From Colwellia sp. 20A7 (GTDB lineage: Bacteria; Pseudomonadota; Gammaproteobacteria; Enterobacterales; Alteromonadaceae): a stretch of DNA of 64,000 nt. The stretch is from NCBI RefSeq assembly GCF_009832865.1, contig NZ_CP047130.1, forward strand, positions 3,534,001 through 3,598,000, in the 5' to 3' direction. Position numbers and translations under genes: made by a program. Below are positions 9,175 through 17,935 of this stretch, piece by piece. Below the pieces are notes generated by a model. That model worked only from the letters and a program-made list of their open reading frames with translations. It was not told where the DNA came from and ran no database searches. The first letter of the stretch is position 1. Every line of letters starts with the position of its first letter.

Positions 9175-10053
9175 TTACGCATGATTTATAATTGAAATTT
9201 CTTGTTCAATAATTGTACTCATACCCGCTGGAAGTAATTGCATTTCGGTAGTTGCCGCTTCTAAACAAACAAACTCCTGTTCACCGTTACAATGAACATC
9301 AGTCATATTATTAGCAGCATCAGTTCCTGGGTTCCAAAAAACCCACTGCTTTGTATTTTGTGATTTCAGCTCAATCGTACGTCCCCATGTATTATCAACT
9401 AGGCTCATATCATCATTGGTGTGGTAAATGCGATCCACAGGCCCCACACCATTTTTAAACGCTTGTGGCTTACATAACTGTTCAGTTAACTTATCATAAA
9501 AATTAGCTTGCGCTAACGCCGCTATTTTTATTGCTTTAGGTGAGCTCACGGAAAAATAGCTGTGTAGAGCGCCGGTGTAGTATGCGTCAACATCACTTAA
9601 GTTAGTTATATGTAACGTTTGCTTAAATGTTCGACCAAAGAAGAGAACTTGTTTTAATTGGCAAGCATTTGGCCATAGTTCGTTCATTGCTTTTCCTTGC
9701 CAACTCAACGTGACTTCTACGCCCTGCTCGATGATATCAATATTATCTACTTGCCATTGCTGCGTTCGCGCAAAACCATGATTACCAGCAGTTTGATCAT
9801 TATCGTTTGGATGAGCACCAAACCAAGGCCAACATAAAGGTATACCGCCGCGAATGGCTTTTCCTTGCTCAAAAGCTGAATCTTTTGATAACCAAAAAAC
9901 TTCTTTTTCACCATCAGGGCGCCAGCTCAGTACTTGACCGCCATATAAACTGACTTTTGCTTCAACCGCAGTGTGTTTAATATCTAATGCAGATAAGTCT
10001 TGAGATAACTTGGTTTCAAGTACTTGGCCAAATTCGTTTTTAACTAATAACAC
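9175..10053 (-). CDS. D-hexose-6-phosphate mutarotase (YeaD-like)
   Basis: Aldose-1-epimerase fold enzyme interconverting alpha and beta anomers of hexose 6-phosphates. 292 residues, matching E. coli YeaD (about 294). Seen: GGQVLSWRP near residue 38, RGGIPLCWPWFG near 69-80, the catalytic His in AGNHGFART near 88-96, and the catalytic Glu in FVCLEAATTE near the C-terminus. Stand-alone gene; the upstream gap of 87 bases is AT-rich. Confidence 0.85.
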   Translation of the reverse strand: MLLVKNEFGQVLETKLSQDLSALDIKHTAVEAKVSLYGGQVLSWRPDGEKEVFWLSKDSAFEQGKAIRGGIPLCWPWFGAHPNDNDQTAGNHGFARTQQWQVDNIDIIEQGVEVTLSWQGKAMNELWPNACQLKQVLFFGRTFKQTLHITNLSDVDAYYTGALHSYFSVSSPKAIKIAALAQANFYDKLTEQLCKPQAFKNGVGPVDRIYHTNDDMSLVDNTWGRTIELKSQNTKQWVFWNPGTDAANNMTDVHCNGEQEFVCLEAATTEMQLLPAGMSTIIEQEISIINHA

Positions 10054-10140
10054 TATTCAAACACCTTATTATTTCTATATATTAATATGACTATTTTTCT
10101 AAAACTAAAGATAAGACTAAGTATAAATTGAATGTAAAAA

Positions 10141-12351
10141 TTAAAAGTTTTTACCTAATGATAAAAATACCGTACTTTCACCACCAGAAGCGAAGCCGAA
10201 GCCGAAAACAGCAGGGCCGAAATCTGTATCCGTGCCAAAATATAAACTCCCAGAGCGAACCATGTCGTCAATTGCAATGGATTCACTTAATTCCCACACA
10301 TTACCTGTTTCAAAACTAGCGCCTAAATAAAGAGGTAAACTTGCTTTTCCAAAAAGTTCACGTCCTAAATCATACTGATAAACGATGGCTGCAAAAACCT
10401 TATGCGAACCAATTAGTGCATCTTTTTGATAACCAGAAAGGTTCAAAAAACCACCTAACTCAGTTACATGAACAGTAAAATCACTATCGTTATTAACGGT
10501 TGCGAAAGATGCTATACCAACAAAAGAATGATTCTTAACGTTAAAAGCACCTCGCCAATCTAACTGTACTTCCAGTGACGTATCTTTGGGCTCAACACCT
10601 TCAATTTCTTGATAATGGTCATTTCGCCAAAGCACATTAAAAGATAGCTTATTACCATCAGTGGGAAAATCAATACTATTTAAGCTGTCATAATTAAATG
10701 ATAAATAAGCACCGTAAGATTTATAGTCAAGCTTTCCGCCTTGATTATATTCAAACGCAAGCTTTCCTTTTTCTCCAAGAAAACCGAGTTCTACAACACC
10801 ATCATTTAAATAATCAAACCCTAAACCTAACTTAACTAAATAATTTTTATTAATGAGTTCAGCCCTATTATCAGTAGCCTCCCATTTATCCTGACTATAT
10901 TGAATTCTTGTTCTAGTAAAGTAGTGTTGGCTTTCTGATAATGGTTGATAAAACTCGGTTGCTAACAATGGTTCCCAACCTAACTTTATTTCATTAATCC
11001 ACATACCACCATAGGGGGTAACATCATTTAAAATATAAGCTAAATCAAGGTCAATAACAGAGCCTTGTTTAAAGTCACTTTCTAGCTTAAAACCCAAATG
11101 AAGATAATTGGGTCCCCAAGATTGAGCTCGAGTAGTAACTATCAATTGCCTTCCATCTTCTAAATCAACAAATTCGGCATCAACATACTCAAATTTATTA
11201 AGAGAATATACTCGTCCAATAGCGAACTGTAATTGCTCCTTATTTACAATATCGCCAATTTTCAGTGCTAATTTTTCTTCAATAATGGCGGTACTTACCG
11301 TTGAGTTATTCTGGTATTCAATACTCGTAATAGGCTGAGTAAAAGCAGTAAACCAAGTAAGTGATTTTTGTGTTTTTTCTTGTTGATAGCTTAAGTACTC
11401 TTGCTCATCAACACTTAATACTTTTAATGCTTCTTCAGCTTGCAATGCCGCCTGCTCTCCTAGCTCAAGCGCTTGACTCATGATTGAAAAGTCTGTGGTA
11501 CTTAAATAGTCAATTTTGGGGCGAATTAATACATCTCTAGTTGATAAGTACTTCATCTGAGTTTGTGTGGTGTTATTCGTGATAATTGTTGAGAGCTGAT
11601 TAAATACATCAAACGTACTATTAATATTTTCTTTCGAAAATAAAGCAGAACCAATATCCACTGCAATAACAATATCAGCTCCCATTGCTTTTATTACATC
11701 AATAGGCATATTATTGGCAATACCGCCATCCACTAATAACTTACCATCAATAGTTACCGGCTCTACTACACCAGGAACAGCTGCTGATGCTCGCATTGCT
11801 TTAGTAAGACTGCCTTTATTAAGAACGACCATTCTTGCGGTAACCAAGTCAGAAGCAATGGCACGATAAGGAATAGCTAGATGATTAAAACTATCAAACT
11901 TTGCAATAACATTGGTCGATAACTTCAATAAACTGTCTGCTGACTGCCCTAGCAATACACCATTAGATGATTTTAATTGCCCATCACGAATACCTATTCG
12001 CATAGGAATATTATATTTATCTCTTAAGTTTTTATTTTCAAATGATAAGAATAACCTAGGAATATAATCAGAATAACTCTGTTCCCAAGGTAAATTAAGC
12101 ATTGTTTTTTCTATATAATCGACGCTATAACCTAATGCATATAAGCCGCCAACATAAGCGCCAATACTGGTACCAACAACGTAATCAATGGGAATTTCAT
12201 TCTTCTCAATGACCTTCAGTACGCCAATATGTGCAGCCCCCTTAGCACCACCGCCACTGAGTACTAAACCAATTTTGGGGCGTGATTCTGCATGGATTAA
12301 TGAGCTTGTTAGCGTAATACAGGAAATGATAAAAAGAAAAATAAATCGCAT
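10141..12351 (-). CDS. Patatin-like phospholipase with C-terminal outer-membrane barrel
   Basis: 736 residues. A signal peptide (cleavage likely after IHA, residue 21) is followed by a patatin domain. That domain has the oxyanion loop GGGAKGAAH (33-41), nucleophile Ser62 in GTSIG, and catalytic Asp208 in VDGGIANNMPID. A POTRA-like segment spans about 335-420, and a C-terminal D15/Omp85-like barrel ends in FLSLGKNF with terminal Phe. This is the layout of PlpD-like type Vd autotransporters and of RssA-related outer-membrane patatins. It may release or display a phospholipase A at the cell surface; that is inference. No partner gene adjoins it. Confidence 0.88.
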   Translation of the reverse strand: MRFIFLFIISCITLTSSLIHAESRPKIGLVLSGGGAKGAAHIGVLKVIEKNEIPIDYVVGTSIGAYVGGLYALGYSVDYIEKTMLNLPWEQSYSDYIPRLFLSFENKNLRDKYNIPMRIGIRDGQLKSSNGVLLGQSADSLLKLSTNVIAKFDSFNHLAIPYRAIASDLVTARMVVLNKGSLTKAMRASAAVPGVVEPVTIDGKLLVDGGIANNMPIDVIKAMGADIVIAVDIGSALFSKENINSTFDVFNQLSTIITNNTTQTQMKYLSTRDVLIRPKIDYLSTTDFSIMSQALELGEQAALQAEEALKVLSVDEQEYLSYQQEKTQKSLTWFTAFTQPITSIEYQNNSTVSTAIIEEKLALKIGDIVNKEQLQFAIGRVYSLNKFEYVDAEFVDLEDGRQLIVTTRAQSWGPNYLHLGFKLESDFKQGSVIDLDLAYILNDVTPYGGMWINEIKLGWEPLLATEFYQPLSESQHYFTRTRIQYSQDKWEATDNRAELINKNYLVKLGLGFDYLNDGVVELGFLGEKGKLAFEYNQGGKLDYKSYGAYLSFNYDSLNSIDFPTDGNKLSFNVLWRNDHYQEIEGVEPKDTSLEVQLDWRGAFNVKNHSFVGIASFATVNNDSDFTVHVTELGGFLNLSGYQKDALIGSHKVFAAIVYQYDLGRELFGKASLPLYLGASFETGNVWELSESIAIDDMVRSGSLYFGTDTDFGPAVFGFGFASGGESTVFLSLGKNF

Positions 12352-12531
12352 AAAATTAAAAAGTTAATAAGGAACAGGGACGTTACAAATATACAGTTTT
12401 ATTTATTCCTATTCATCTTTAATTAAAAGTATGATTTAAATTTAAGAAAAACTAGTTAAAAATAAGTTGTGTTTAAATTCAATGTGGAATCTAACGTATC
12501 TATAAGGATGAGGTTCTAGTTTAACGATAAA

Positions 12532-12563
12532 GGGTTTATTAAAGTATGACCAATAATAAACCC
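12532..12563 (-). terminator. Weak terminator-like hairpin after the HDOD gene
   Basis: Arms GGGTTTATT and AATAAACCC (nine pairs) are followed on the minus strand by CTTTATC, a poor T-run. It lies 45 bases beyond the stop of the HDOD gene. Confidence 0.45.
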
Positions 12564-12607
12564 AGCATAAAAAAATCACTTTTGAGGGCAATAAATAATA
12601 ACGAATT

Positions 12608-13450
12608 TTAGATGAACATTGATCTTACGTCAGAGCACCTTGCTTTAAAACCTTCGGTGTCCATAAAGTCGATATCAGGTAAAATACCTTTTTTAACATA
12701 ACTATTTAATAGTGCTTCTTGTGTCGCTTTATTCTTAAAAATATTATGATAGATAGCACCTGCTCGAATAAAATCTAGGTAATGAATTTCTGTTGGTAAA
12801 ATAGTTAAATCCCCCCAACTTTCCGCCAACTCAGTTAATTCATCTGAAAAACCCCATGCACGAGTAACTTCTCCACCAATTTTACCTGAAAGCTTGGTAA
12901 TGGCTTGCTGTAAGAAAGTTGGGTTAGCAAAGGTATCTGGATATTGCTCAGCTTCCGTTAAAATAGGTAGAACTCCAATATTATGTATTAAAGAGCCTAA
13001 GGTTAGCGTGTCTAAATTTAATGCCGTATGTTTATTTTTTTCAAGATAAGCCCCCATTAAACTAATTGATACTGATGCTATATCAACAGTTTTTTCCCAA
13101 GACTTCTTCATATATGAAGCAACAACGTCATTTTTAGACACAAATACTTGCTCAAGTGCCATTGCCGTAGCAATACCTTTAATTTGACGTAAACCAATAC
13201 GAGTTACGGCTTGAGATACACTTTCAACCTTAACCGTTCTCCCTAATAAGACGCTATTAGCCACTTTTATTAAGCCTAGAGACAGCGCAGGATCTTGCGC
13301 AATGATGTCGCTCATATAATGTAGATTAACATCAGGATCGTCAGCCGCTTGCCTTACCTTAAATGCAACTTCGGGCAACGTTGGTAACACTAACGCCTCT
13401 TGATTTATTTTTTCCGTTAAAATCGTGTATAACGCACTTTCAGCAGCCAT
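12608..13450 (-). CDS. HDOD domain protein
   Basis: 280 residues, almost entirely one HDOD (metal-dependent hydrolase-related output) domain. Seen: LPTLPEVAFKVRQAADDPDVN near residue 22, DIIAQDPALSLGLIKVANS near 48-66, and VSQAVTRIGLRQIKGIATAMAL near 78-99. HDOD proteins are regulatory scaffolds in signalling, motility or stress responses and have no known catalysis. No kinase or cyclic-di-GMP domain is fused to this one and no neighbour hints at its role. The 247-base gap upstream also carries the trhP promoter. Confidence 0.85.
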   Translation of the reverse strand: MAAESALYTILTEKINQEALVLPTLPEVAFKVRQAADDPDVNLHYMSDIIAQDPALSLGLIKVANSVLLGRTVKVESVSQAVTRIGLRQIKGIATAMALEQVFVSKNDVVASYMKKSWEKTVDIASVSISLMGAYLEKNKHTALNLDTLTLGSLIHNIGVLPILTEAEQYPDTFANPTFLQQAITKLSGKIGGEVTRAWGFSDELTELAESWGDLTILPTEIHYLDFIRAGAIYHNIFKNKATQEALLNSYVKKGILPDIDFMDTEGFKARCSDVRSMFI

Positions 13451-13697
13451 AAAAAATCCTCTTTATTTTTATCCTATAATTTTAACATAGCACAATTTTC
13501 TTTAACTCAATGGATTATTTACTTTTTTTTATTAAATATTTTTCACTTATAAATAGTCGATAGGTCAATTAATAAGTATTTAATCGTATTCTTTGTTCTA
13601 GAACATACTTACCCTTGTTTTAGATTGTCCGTATTAGCCCTTTTTTTTATAATGCGCGTCCATTTACCCTGTACACAAATAAAACTAATTATATTTT

Positions 13698-15104
13698 ATG
13701 CTAAAACCTGAATTGCTTTCCCCTGCGGGTAGTTTAAAGAACATGCGGTATGCTTTTGCCTATGGCGCTGATGCTGTTTACGCCGGACAACCACGTTACT
13801 CTCTTCGTGTTCGAAATAATGAATTTTCTCTCGAAAATATTAAAATAGGCATAAATGAAGCGCATGCGTTAGGAAAAAAGTTTTATTTGGTCAATAACAT
13901 TGCGCCTCACAATGGCAAATTGAAAACTTTTTTAAAGGATATAGCCCCGGTTATTGCAATGAAGCCCGATGCTTTAATTATGTCAGATCCAGGTTTAATC
14001 ATGATGGTGCGTGAAAACTTTCCAGACATGCCTATTCATTTATCTGTACAGGCTAATGCCGTGAACTGGGCAACCGTTAAGTTTTGGCATCAACAAGGGG
14101 TTGAACGGGTAATATTATCGCGCGAGTTGTCGCTTGATGAAATTGAAGATATTCGCCTGCACTGTCCTGAAATGGAACTTGAAGTATTTGTACATGGTGC
14201 CTTATGTATGGCTTATTCAGGCCGTTGTTTATTATCTGGTTATATTAATAAACGCGATCCAAACCAAGGTACCTGCACTAATTCATGTCGATGGAAATAT
14301 GACACACACGAAGCAAAAGAGACTGAAACAGGTGACATTGTTGCGGTAGCTCCCTCGCCAGAAATATACACACCAAACAACAATATTATTACATTCGAAC
14401 AAGGTCAAACTCCAAACCAACCAATCAACGACCTAGTATTACTTCAAGAACAGGGCCGCCCTGGTGAATATATGCCCGCATTTGAAGATGAACACGGCAC
14501 ATATATTATGAATTCAAAAGATTTACGCGCTGTTGAACATGTAGAACGTTTAGTAAAAATGGGAATACATTCATTAAAAATTGAAGGTAGAACTAAGTCA
14601 TTCTACTATTGTGCTAGAACTGCTCAAGTTTATAATCAAGCCATTAATGATGCCATGGCTAACAAGCCTTTTGATACCAATTTAAACTCTGAGTTAGAAC
14701 ACTTAGCACACAGAGGATATACCGAAGGATTTTTAAAACGTCACCGCCCTTCAGACACACAAAATTATGACTATGGGTATTCAAAAAGTGATACACAGCA
14801 ATTTGTTGGCGAAGTATTAGGAAAAAACAAAGATTCAGGACTGATTGAAATTGATGTTAAAAATAAATTTCTTATCGGCGATCAATTAGAATTAATGACG
14901 CCAGATGGCAATATAACCTTTACCCTAACTCAAATGGTTAACAGTAAAACAGGTGAAGCAATAACAGATGCAAAAGGCTCAGGTCATAAAGTAGCTATTG
15001 CGCTAAATACCGAATTAGATTTAAGTTTTGGCATTATTATGCGCTACCTAACAGGTGAAGGTACAACAAGACACCCTTTCGCCCAAAACCAAGTAAGCAA
15101 ATAA
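13698..15104 (+). CDS. trhP: tRNA 5-hydroxyuridine biosynthesis protein TrhP (peptidase U32 family)
   Basis: TrhP (YegQ) is needed for prephenate-dependent hydroxylation of U34 in some tRNAs. 468 residues against 453 in E. coli YegQ, with near-identical landmarks: LLSPAGSLKNMRYAFAYGAD at the start, IHLSVQANAVNWATVKFW near 115-132, and VFVHGALCMAYSGRCLLSGY near 165-185. GTCTNSCRWKY follows, with the conserved cysteines likely binding iron-sulfur, then LKIEGRTKSFYYCA near 298. Residues 205-250 form a longer, more polar insert than in E. coli. Three bases separate it from the ferredoxin gene yfhL, so the two are one operon. Confidence 0.93.
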   Translation: MLKPELLSPAGSLKNMRYAFAYGADAVYAGQPRYSLRVRNNEFSLENIKIGINEAHALGKKFYLVNNIAPHNGKLKTFLKDIAPVIAMKPDALIMSDPGLIMMVRENFPDMPIHLSVQANAVNWATVKFWHQQGVERVILSRELSLDEIEDIRLHCPEMELEVFVHGALCMAYSGRCLLSGYINKRDPNQGTCTNSCRWKYDTHEAKETETGDIVAVAPSPEIYTPNNNIITFEQGQTPNQPINDLVLLQEQGRPGEYMPAFEDEHGTYIMNSKDLRAVEHVERLVKMGIHSLKIEGRTKSFYYCARTAQVYNQAINDAMANKPFDTNLNSELEHLAHRGYTEGFLKRHRPSDTQNYDYGYSKSDTQQFVGEVLGKNKDSGLIEIDVKNKFLIGDQLELMTPDGNITFTLTQMVNSKTGEAITDAKGSGHKVAIALNTELDLSFGIIMRYLTGEGTTRHPFAQNQVSK

Positions 15105-15107
15105 ATA

Positions 15108-15356
15108 GTGGCATTATATATTGAAGACAGCTGCATAAATTGTGATATGTGTGATCCTGAATGTCCTAATGAGGCAATAGCATTAGGAGAACACATTTAT
15201 GAAATTGATACCGATAAATGTACTGAGTGCGTAGGTCATTATGATAAACCTACTTGTGTCAGTGTTTGTCCAATTGATTGTGTAAAGCCCGATCCTAACC
15301 ACGTTGAAAACGAAGACGCGTTATTGGCTAAATTTATCAAGATGCATGTTGCTTAA
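15108..15356 (+). CDS. yfhL: YfhL-type 2[4Fe-4S] ferredoxin
   Basis: 82 residues. Two cluster motifs are seen: CINCDMCDPECPNEA (residues 10-24) and CTECVGHYDKPTCVSVCPIDC (spread over about 38-58), the long second motif being typical of the YfhL/Alvin-type ferredoxins. Translation starts at GTG three bases after the trhP stop. The close coupling suggests that this ferredoxin supplies electrons for the tRNA hydroxylation by TrhP or for repair of its cluster; that is inference from context. Confidence 0.92.
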   Translation: MALYIEDSCINCDMCDPECPNEAIALGEHIYEIDTDKCTECVGHYDKPTCVSVCPIDCVKPDPNHVENEDALLAKFIKMHVA

Positions 15357-16080
15357 TTTTATTGTTAATTAAGCGACGTCAGTCGCCTGTTCACAAGACA
15401 CGTCAATAACGCTGTATATGTTATATCCCATTATTAGGCGAATAAATTCGCCCCTACGATGATGATAATCAATTATTTCGTAGGACATTTTCTGTATTTG
15501 GCGAATAAATTCGCCCCTACGGTGATGATAATCAATTCCTTCGTTGGGTATTTTTGTAGGGGCGACTTCAGTCGCCTGAACACAATACACGCCATTATAT
15601 CCCATTATTAGGCGAATAAATTCGCCCCTACGATGATGATAATCAATTATTTCGTAGGACGTTTTCTGTATTTGGCGAATAAATTCGCCCCTACGGTGAT
15701 GATGATCAATTACTTCGTAGGACGTTTTCTGTATTTGGCGACTGAAGTCGCCCCTACGGTGATGATGATCAATTACTTCGTAGGACGTTTCTGTATTAGG
15801 CGAATAAATTCGCCCCTACGGTGATGATATTCAATTCCTTCATAGGACGTTTTCTGTAGGGGCGACTTCAGTCGCCTGAACACAATACACGCCATTATAT
15901 CCCATTATTAGGCGAATAAATTCGCCCCTACGGTGATGATGATCAATTCTTTCGTAGGACGTTTTCTGTATTTGGCGACTGAAGTCGCCCCTACGGTGGT
16001 GATAATCAATTCCTTCGTTGGGTATTTTTTGTAGGGGCGACTTCAGTCGCCAGTTCACAATACACATCAATAACACCTAT
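15357..16080. repeat. Composite REP/BIME-like array of short palindromes
   Basis: About twelve palindromic cores lie in 700 bases. One core type is GGCGAATAAATTCGCC followed by CCTAC (15437, 15500, 15611, 15674, 15799, 15911). The other is GGCGACTGAAGTCGCC (15737, 15974), or inverted as GTAGGGGCGACTTCAGTCGCC (15556, 15856, 16031). A degenerate core is at 15374. Spacing is mostly about 62 bases with a conserved linker (GTGATGATNATCAATT, TTCGTAGGACGTTTTCTGTA). A larger unit of about 300 bases is duplicated (15555-15650 nearly identical to 15855-15950). It lies between convergent genes, the usual BIME position. The three small frames across it are spurious. Confidence 0.88.
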
Positions 16081-16151
16081 ATGATGTTATATCCCATTAT
16101 TTAAAGAATTCATGCCTTTATAAAAGACTAGGACAGGAATAGATTACTAGT

Positions 16152-16901
16152 TTAGCCATTAAGCTTATCAAGAAGTCCACCAAACTTTTCTTTAGCTTTC
16201 TCTTTTATTTTATCTTTAGCTTCTTCTTTTAAAATATCCACTTGCTCTGCTTTAGCTTGCTTCCAAATAGATGATAATGCTTGTTTTACCAACTCTGCAC
16301 CTAACTGGCTTGCCGGCATACCAGACTCACCACCAATATTACTTAAATGAATATCAGCTAACGTCGCTTGGTGCGATTTATTACCAAGTTTTGTTAAATC
16401 AACGGTTAAAGCAACACCGGCTAAGATAAATTTGTTTACACGTATAATTGGCTCAGTTTTACCTGTCTCTGATTCTGACACAGGAGTACCATCGCCTGCG
16501 GTATTTTTCTTAATCGCATCCAGTATGTCTTTAATATTGGCGCCACCATTTTCTGTAAACTCTACAACAGCTTCAGGCTTATCAATAATAATTTGATCAA
16601 TAACAATAAGATCTGTTGCTAAGCTTTTAAGGTTAATATCTAGGGTTATCTCATTTAATGAAAATACTGAGGGCGCGCTGTAACTTGACGGATTAGCTAA
16701 TACTAAGCCATTAATCGTACCCGCCCCTTTTAATAATTTCATGTCAACCCGACTAACCGTTACTGATTGTTCGGTAACTTTTGAGCCTACTTGCTCAATT
16801 TTCGTTTTAATTAAGGCATTAATTGCATCACCACTTAAAAATACAAAAGCCCCTCCTGCAATTAACACTAAAACGCCTACCAATATGATCAATTTTTTCA
16901 T
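16152..16901 (-). CDS. AsmA-like membrane-anchored periplasmic protein
   Basis: 249 residues. One N-terminal membrane anchor (IILVGVLVLIAGGAFVFLSG, residues 4-23) precedes a periplasmic part. That part carries AsmA/DUF748-type beta-strand segments (VTVSRVDMKLLKGAGTINGL near 47-66; IIDKPEAVVEF near 107). The C-terminal 30 residues are a charged helix (KEEAKDKIKEKAKEKF). AsmA-like proteins take part in outer-membrane lipid transport or assembly; this short one has no assigned role. Its tail resembles that of the larger AsmA protein at 24134-26077. The upstream region is shared with the divergent PEP-CTERM gene. Confidence 0.65.
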   Translation of the reverse strand: MKKLIILVGVLVLIAGGAFVFLSGDAINALIKTKIEQVGSKVTEQSVTVSRVDMKLLKGAGTINGLVLANPSSYSAPSVFSLNEITLDINLKSLATDLIVIDQIIIDKPEAVVEFTENGGANIKDILDAIKKNTAGDGTPVSESETGKTEPIIRVNKFILAGVALTVDLTKLGNKSHQATLADIHLSNIGGESGMPASQLGAELVKQALSSIWKQAKAEQVDILKEEAKDKIKEKAKEKFGGLLDKLNG

Positions 16902-16983
16902 TACCTAAATATCCTTACAAAATAATAATTTAATAACTGATAACTTACGGTATAAATAGCATTCAAGCAATCACTGTATGCCT

Positions 16984-17019
16984 GATATTACTTTAATTAA
17001 ATTTAGTTAAAGTAATATC
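16984..17019. promoter_or_regulatory. 13-bp perfect inverted repeat between two divergent genes
   Basis: Arms GATATTACTTTAA (16984-16996) and TTAAAGTAATATC (17007-17019) flank a 10-base loop. It sits between the AsmA-like gene and the PEP-CTERM gene, so termination is unlikely to be its job for either; an operator or a relic of a palindromic element is possible. Confidence 0.45.
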
Positions 17020-17143
17020 ACCATCAAGTAGCACAGCTAAATCTTTATCATCTTTTAAACAATTGGACAGTTAAGCCATATTTTCAATATATAGACTTCT
17101 CTATACTTACCACATCAATCAACGCCAACGAGATAATAACGCT

Positions 17144-17854
17144 ATGTCCACATTTATAAATAAAATAGTATTAACACTTTCTTTAACTTGTTTAACTTCA
17201 TTTGCAAATGCGTCATTAATTACTAATGGTAGCTTTGAGCAAACAACCTATGATGATGGTTCAGTCGTATCAGGCACTCTTTTCAATACCGATTTACATA
17301 CATACGATAGCGCTAATGGTATATGGGATATATTTTCTAGCTTACCAGGATGGGAAAGTAGCGGCGGCAGTGGTATCGAGTTACAAAAAGGTATTGTTAG
17401 CCAATCACAAGATGGGTCACATCATATAGAGTTAGATTCACATGTTGGTGCCTCTAATTCAGTTATGACACAAACAGTAAACTCATTAACAATCGGTCAA
17501 AATTATTTATTAGAGTTTTATTATAAGCCTAGAACAAACATCCTTAATGACAACGGTATTAATGTTTTTTGGTATGACGCCGCTGAGGATTTCAGCATAA
17601 ATATGGATGCTGTTTTGGTTGCTGATAGCACTACAGGTTTAACACCTGATTGGGCCTTACAATCTATTTTGTTTACAGCAGAAGCTGAGTCAATGAATTT
17701 AAGCTTTGGTTCTTCTGGTATACAAAATACGTTAGGTGGCTTAATCGATAATGTATCTTTAAAGCAATCAACAGCGGTACCTGAGCCATCTATGATAGTT
17801 CTTTTCTTAACAGCGCTTGCTTTCTTAGTGATACGTAAGCAAAAAGCAAATTAA
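17144..17854 (+). CDS. PEP-CTERM sorting domain protein
   Basis: 236 residues. A signal peptide (cleavage after FANA, residue 23) is followed by a beta-rich domain starting LITNGSFEQ, like DUF642-type or other carbohydrate-binding folds. The C-terminal exosortase signal is PEPS, a hydrophobic stretch (MIVLFLTALAFLVI) and a basic end (RKQKAN). Such proteins are processed by an exosortase (EpsH/XrtA) and often go to extracellular polysaccharide or biofilm. No exosortase gene is in the window, so sorting depends on a distant locus. The ligand is unknown. Confidence 0.88.
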   Translation: MSTFINKIVLTLSLTCLTSFANASLITNGSFEQTTYDDGSVVSGTLFNTDLHTYDSANGIWDIFSSLPGWESSGGSGIELQKGIVSQSQDGSHHIELDSHVGASNSVMTQTVNSLTIGQNYLLEFYYKPRTNILNDNGINVFWYDAAEDFSINMDAVLVADSTTGLTPDWALQSILFTAEAESMNLSFGSSGIQNTLGGLIDNVSLKQSTAVPEPSMIVLFLTALAFLVIRKQKAN

Positions 17855-17935
17855 GACTTTAATTTTATGACTTTCTCAATTAGTAGCCCCCTTCTAACTA
17901 TTAGTTGAGGAAGCTCATAATGTTAAATAAATACA

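Noticed and set aside
15369..16076. Three small frames (63-78 residues) with DYHHRRGEFIR-type repeats
   Set aside because: They follow the REP-like palindromes exactly and have no start signals.
15357..16080. Possible CRISPR array
   Set aside because: The repeats occur in both orientations, the linkers are themselves conserved instead of unique, and no cas gene is near.
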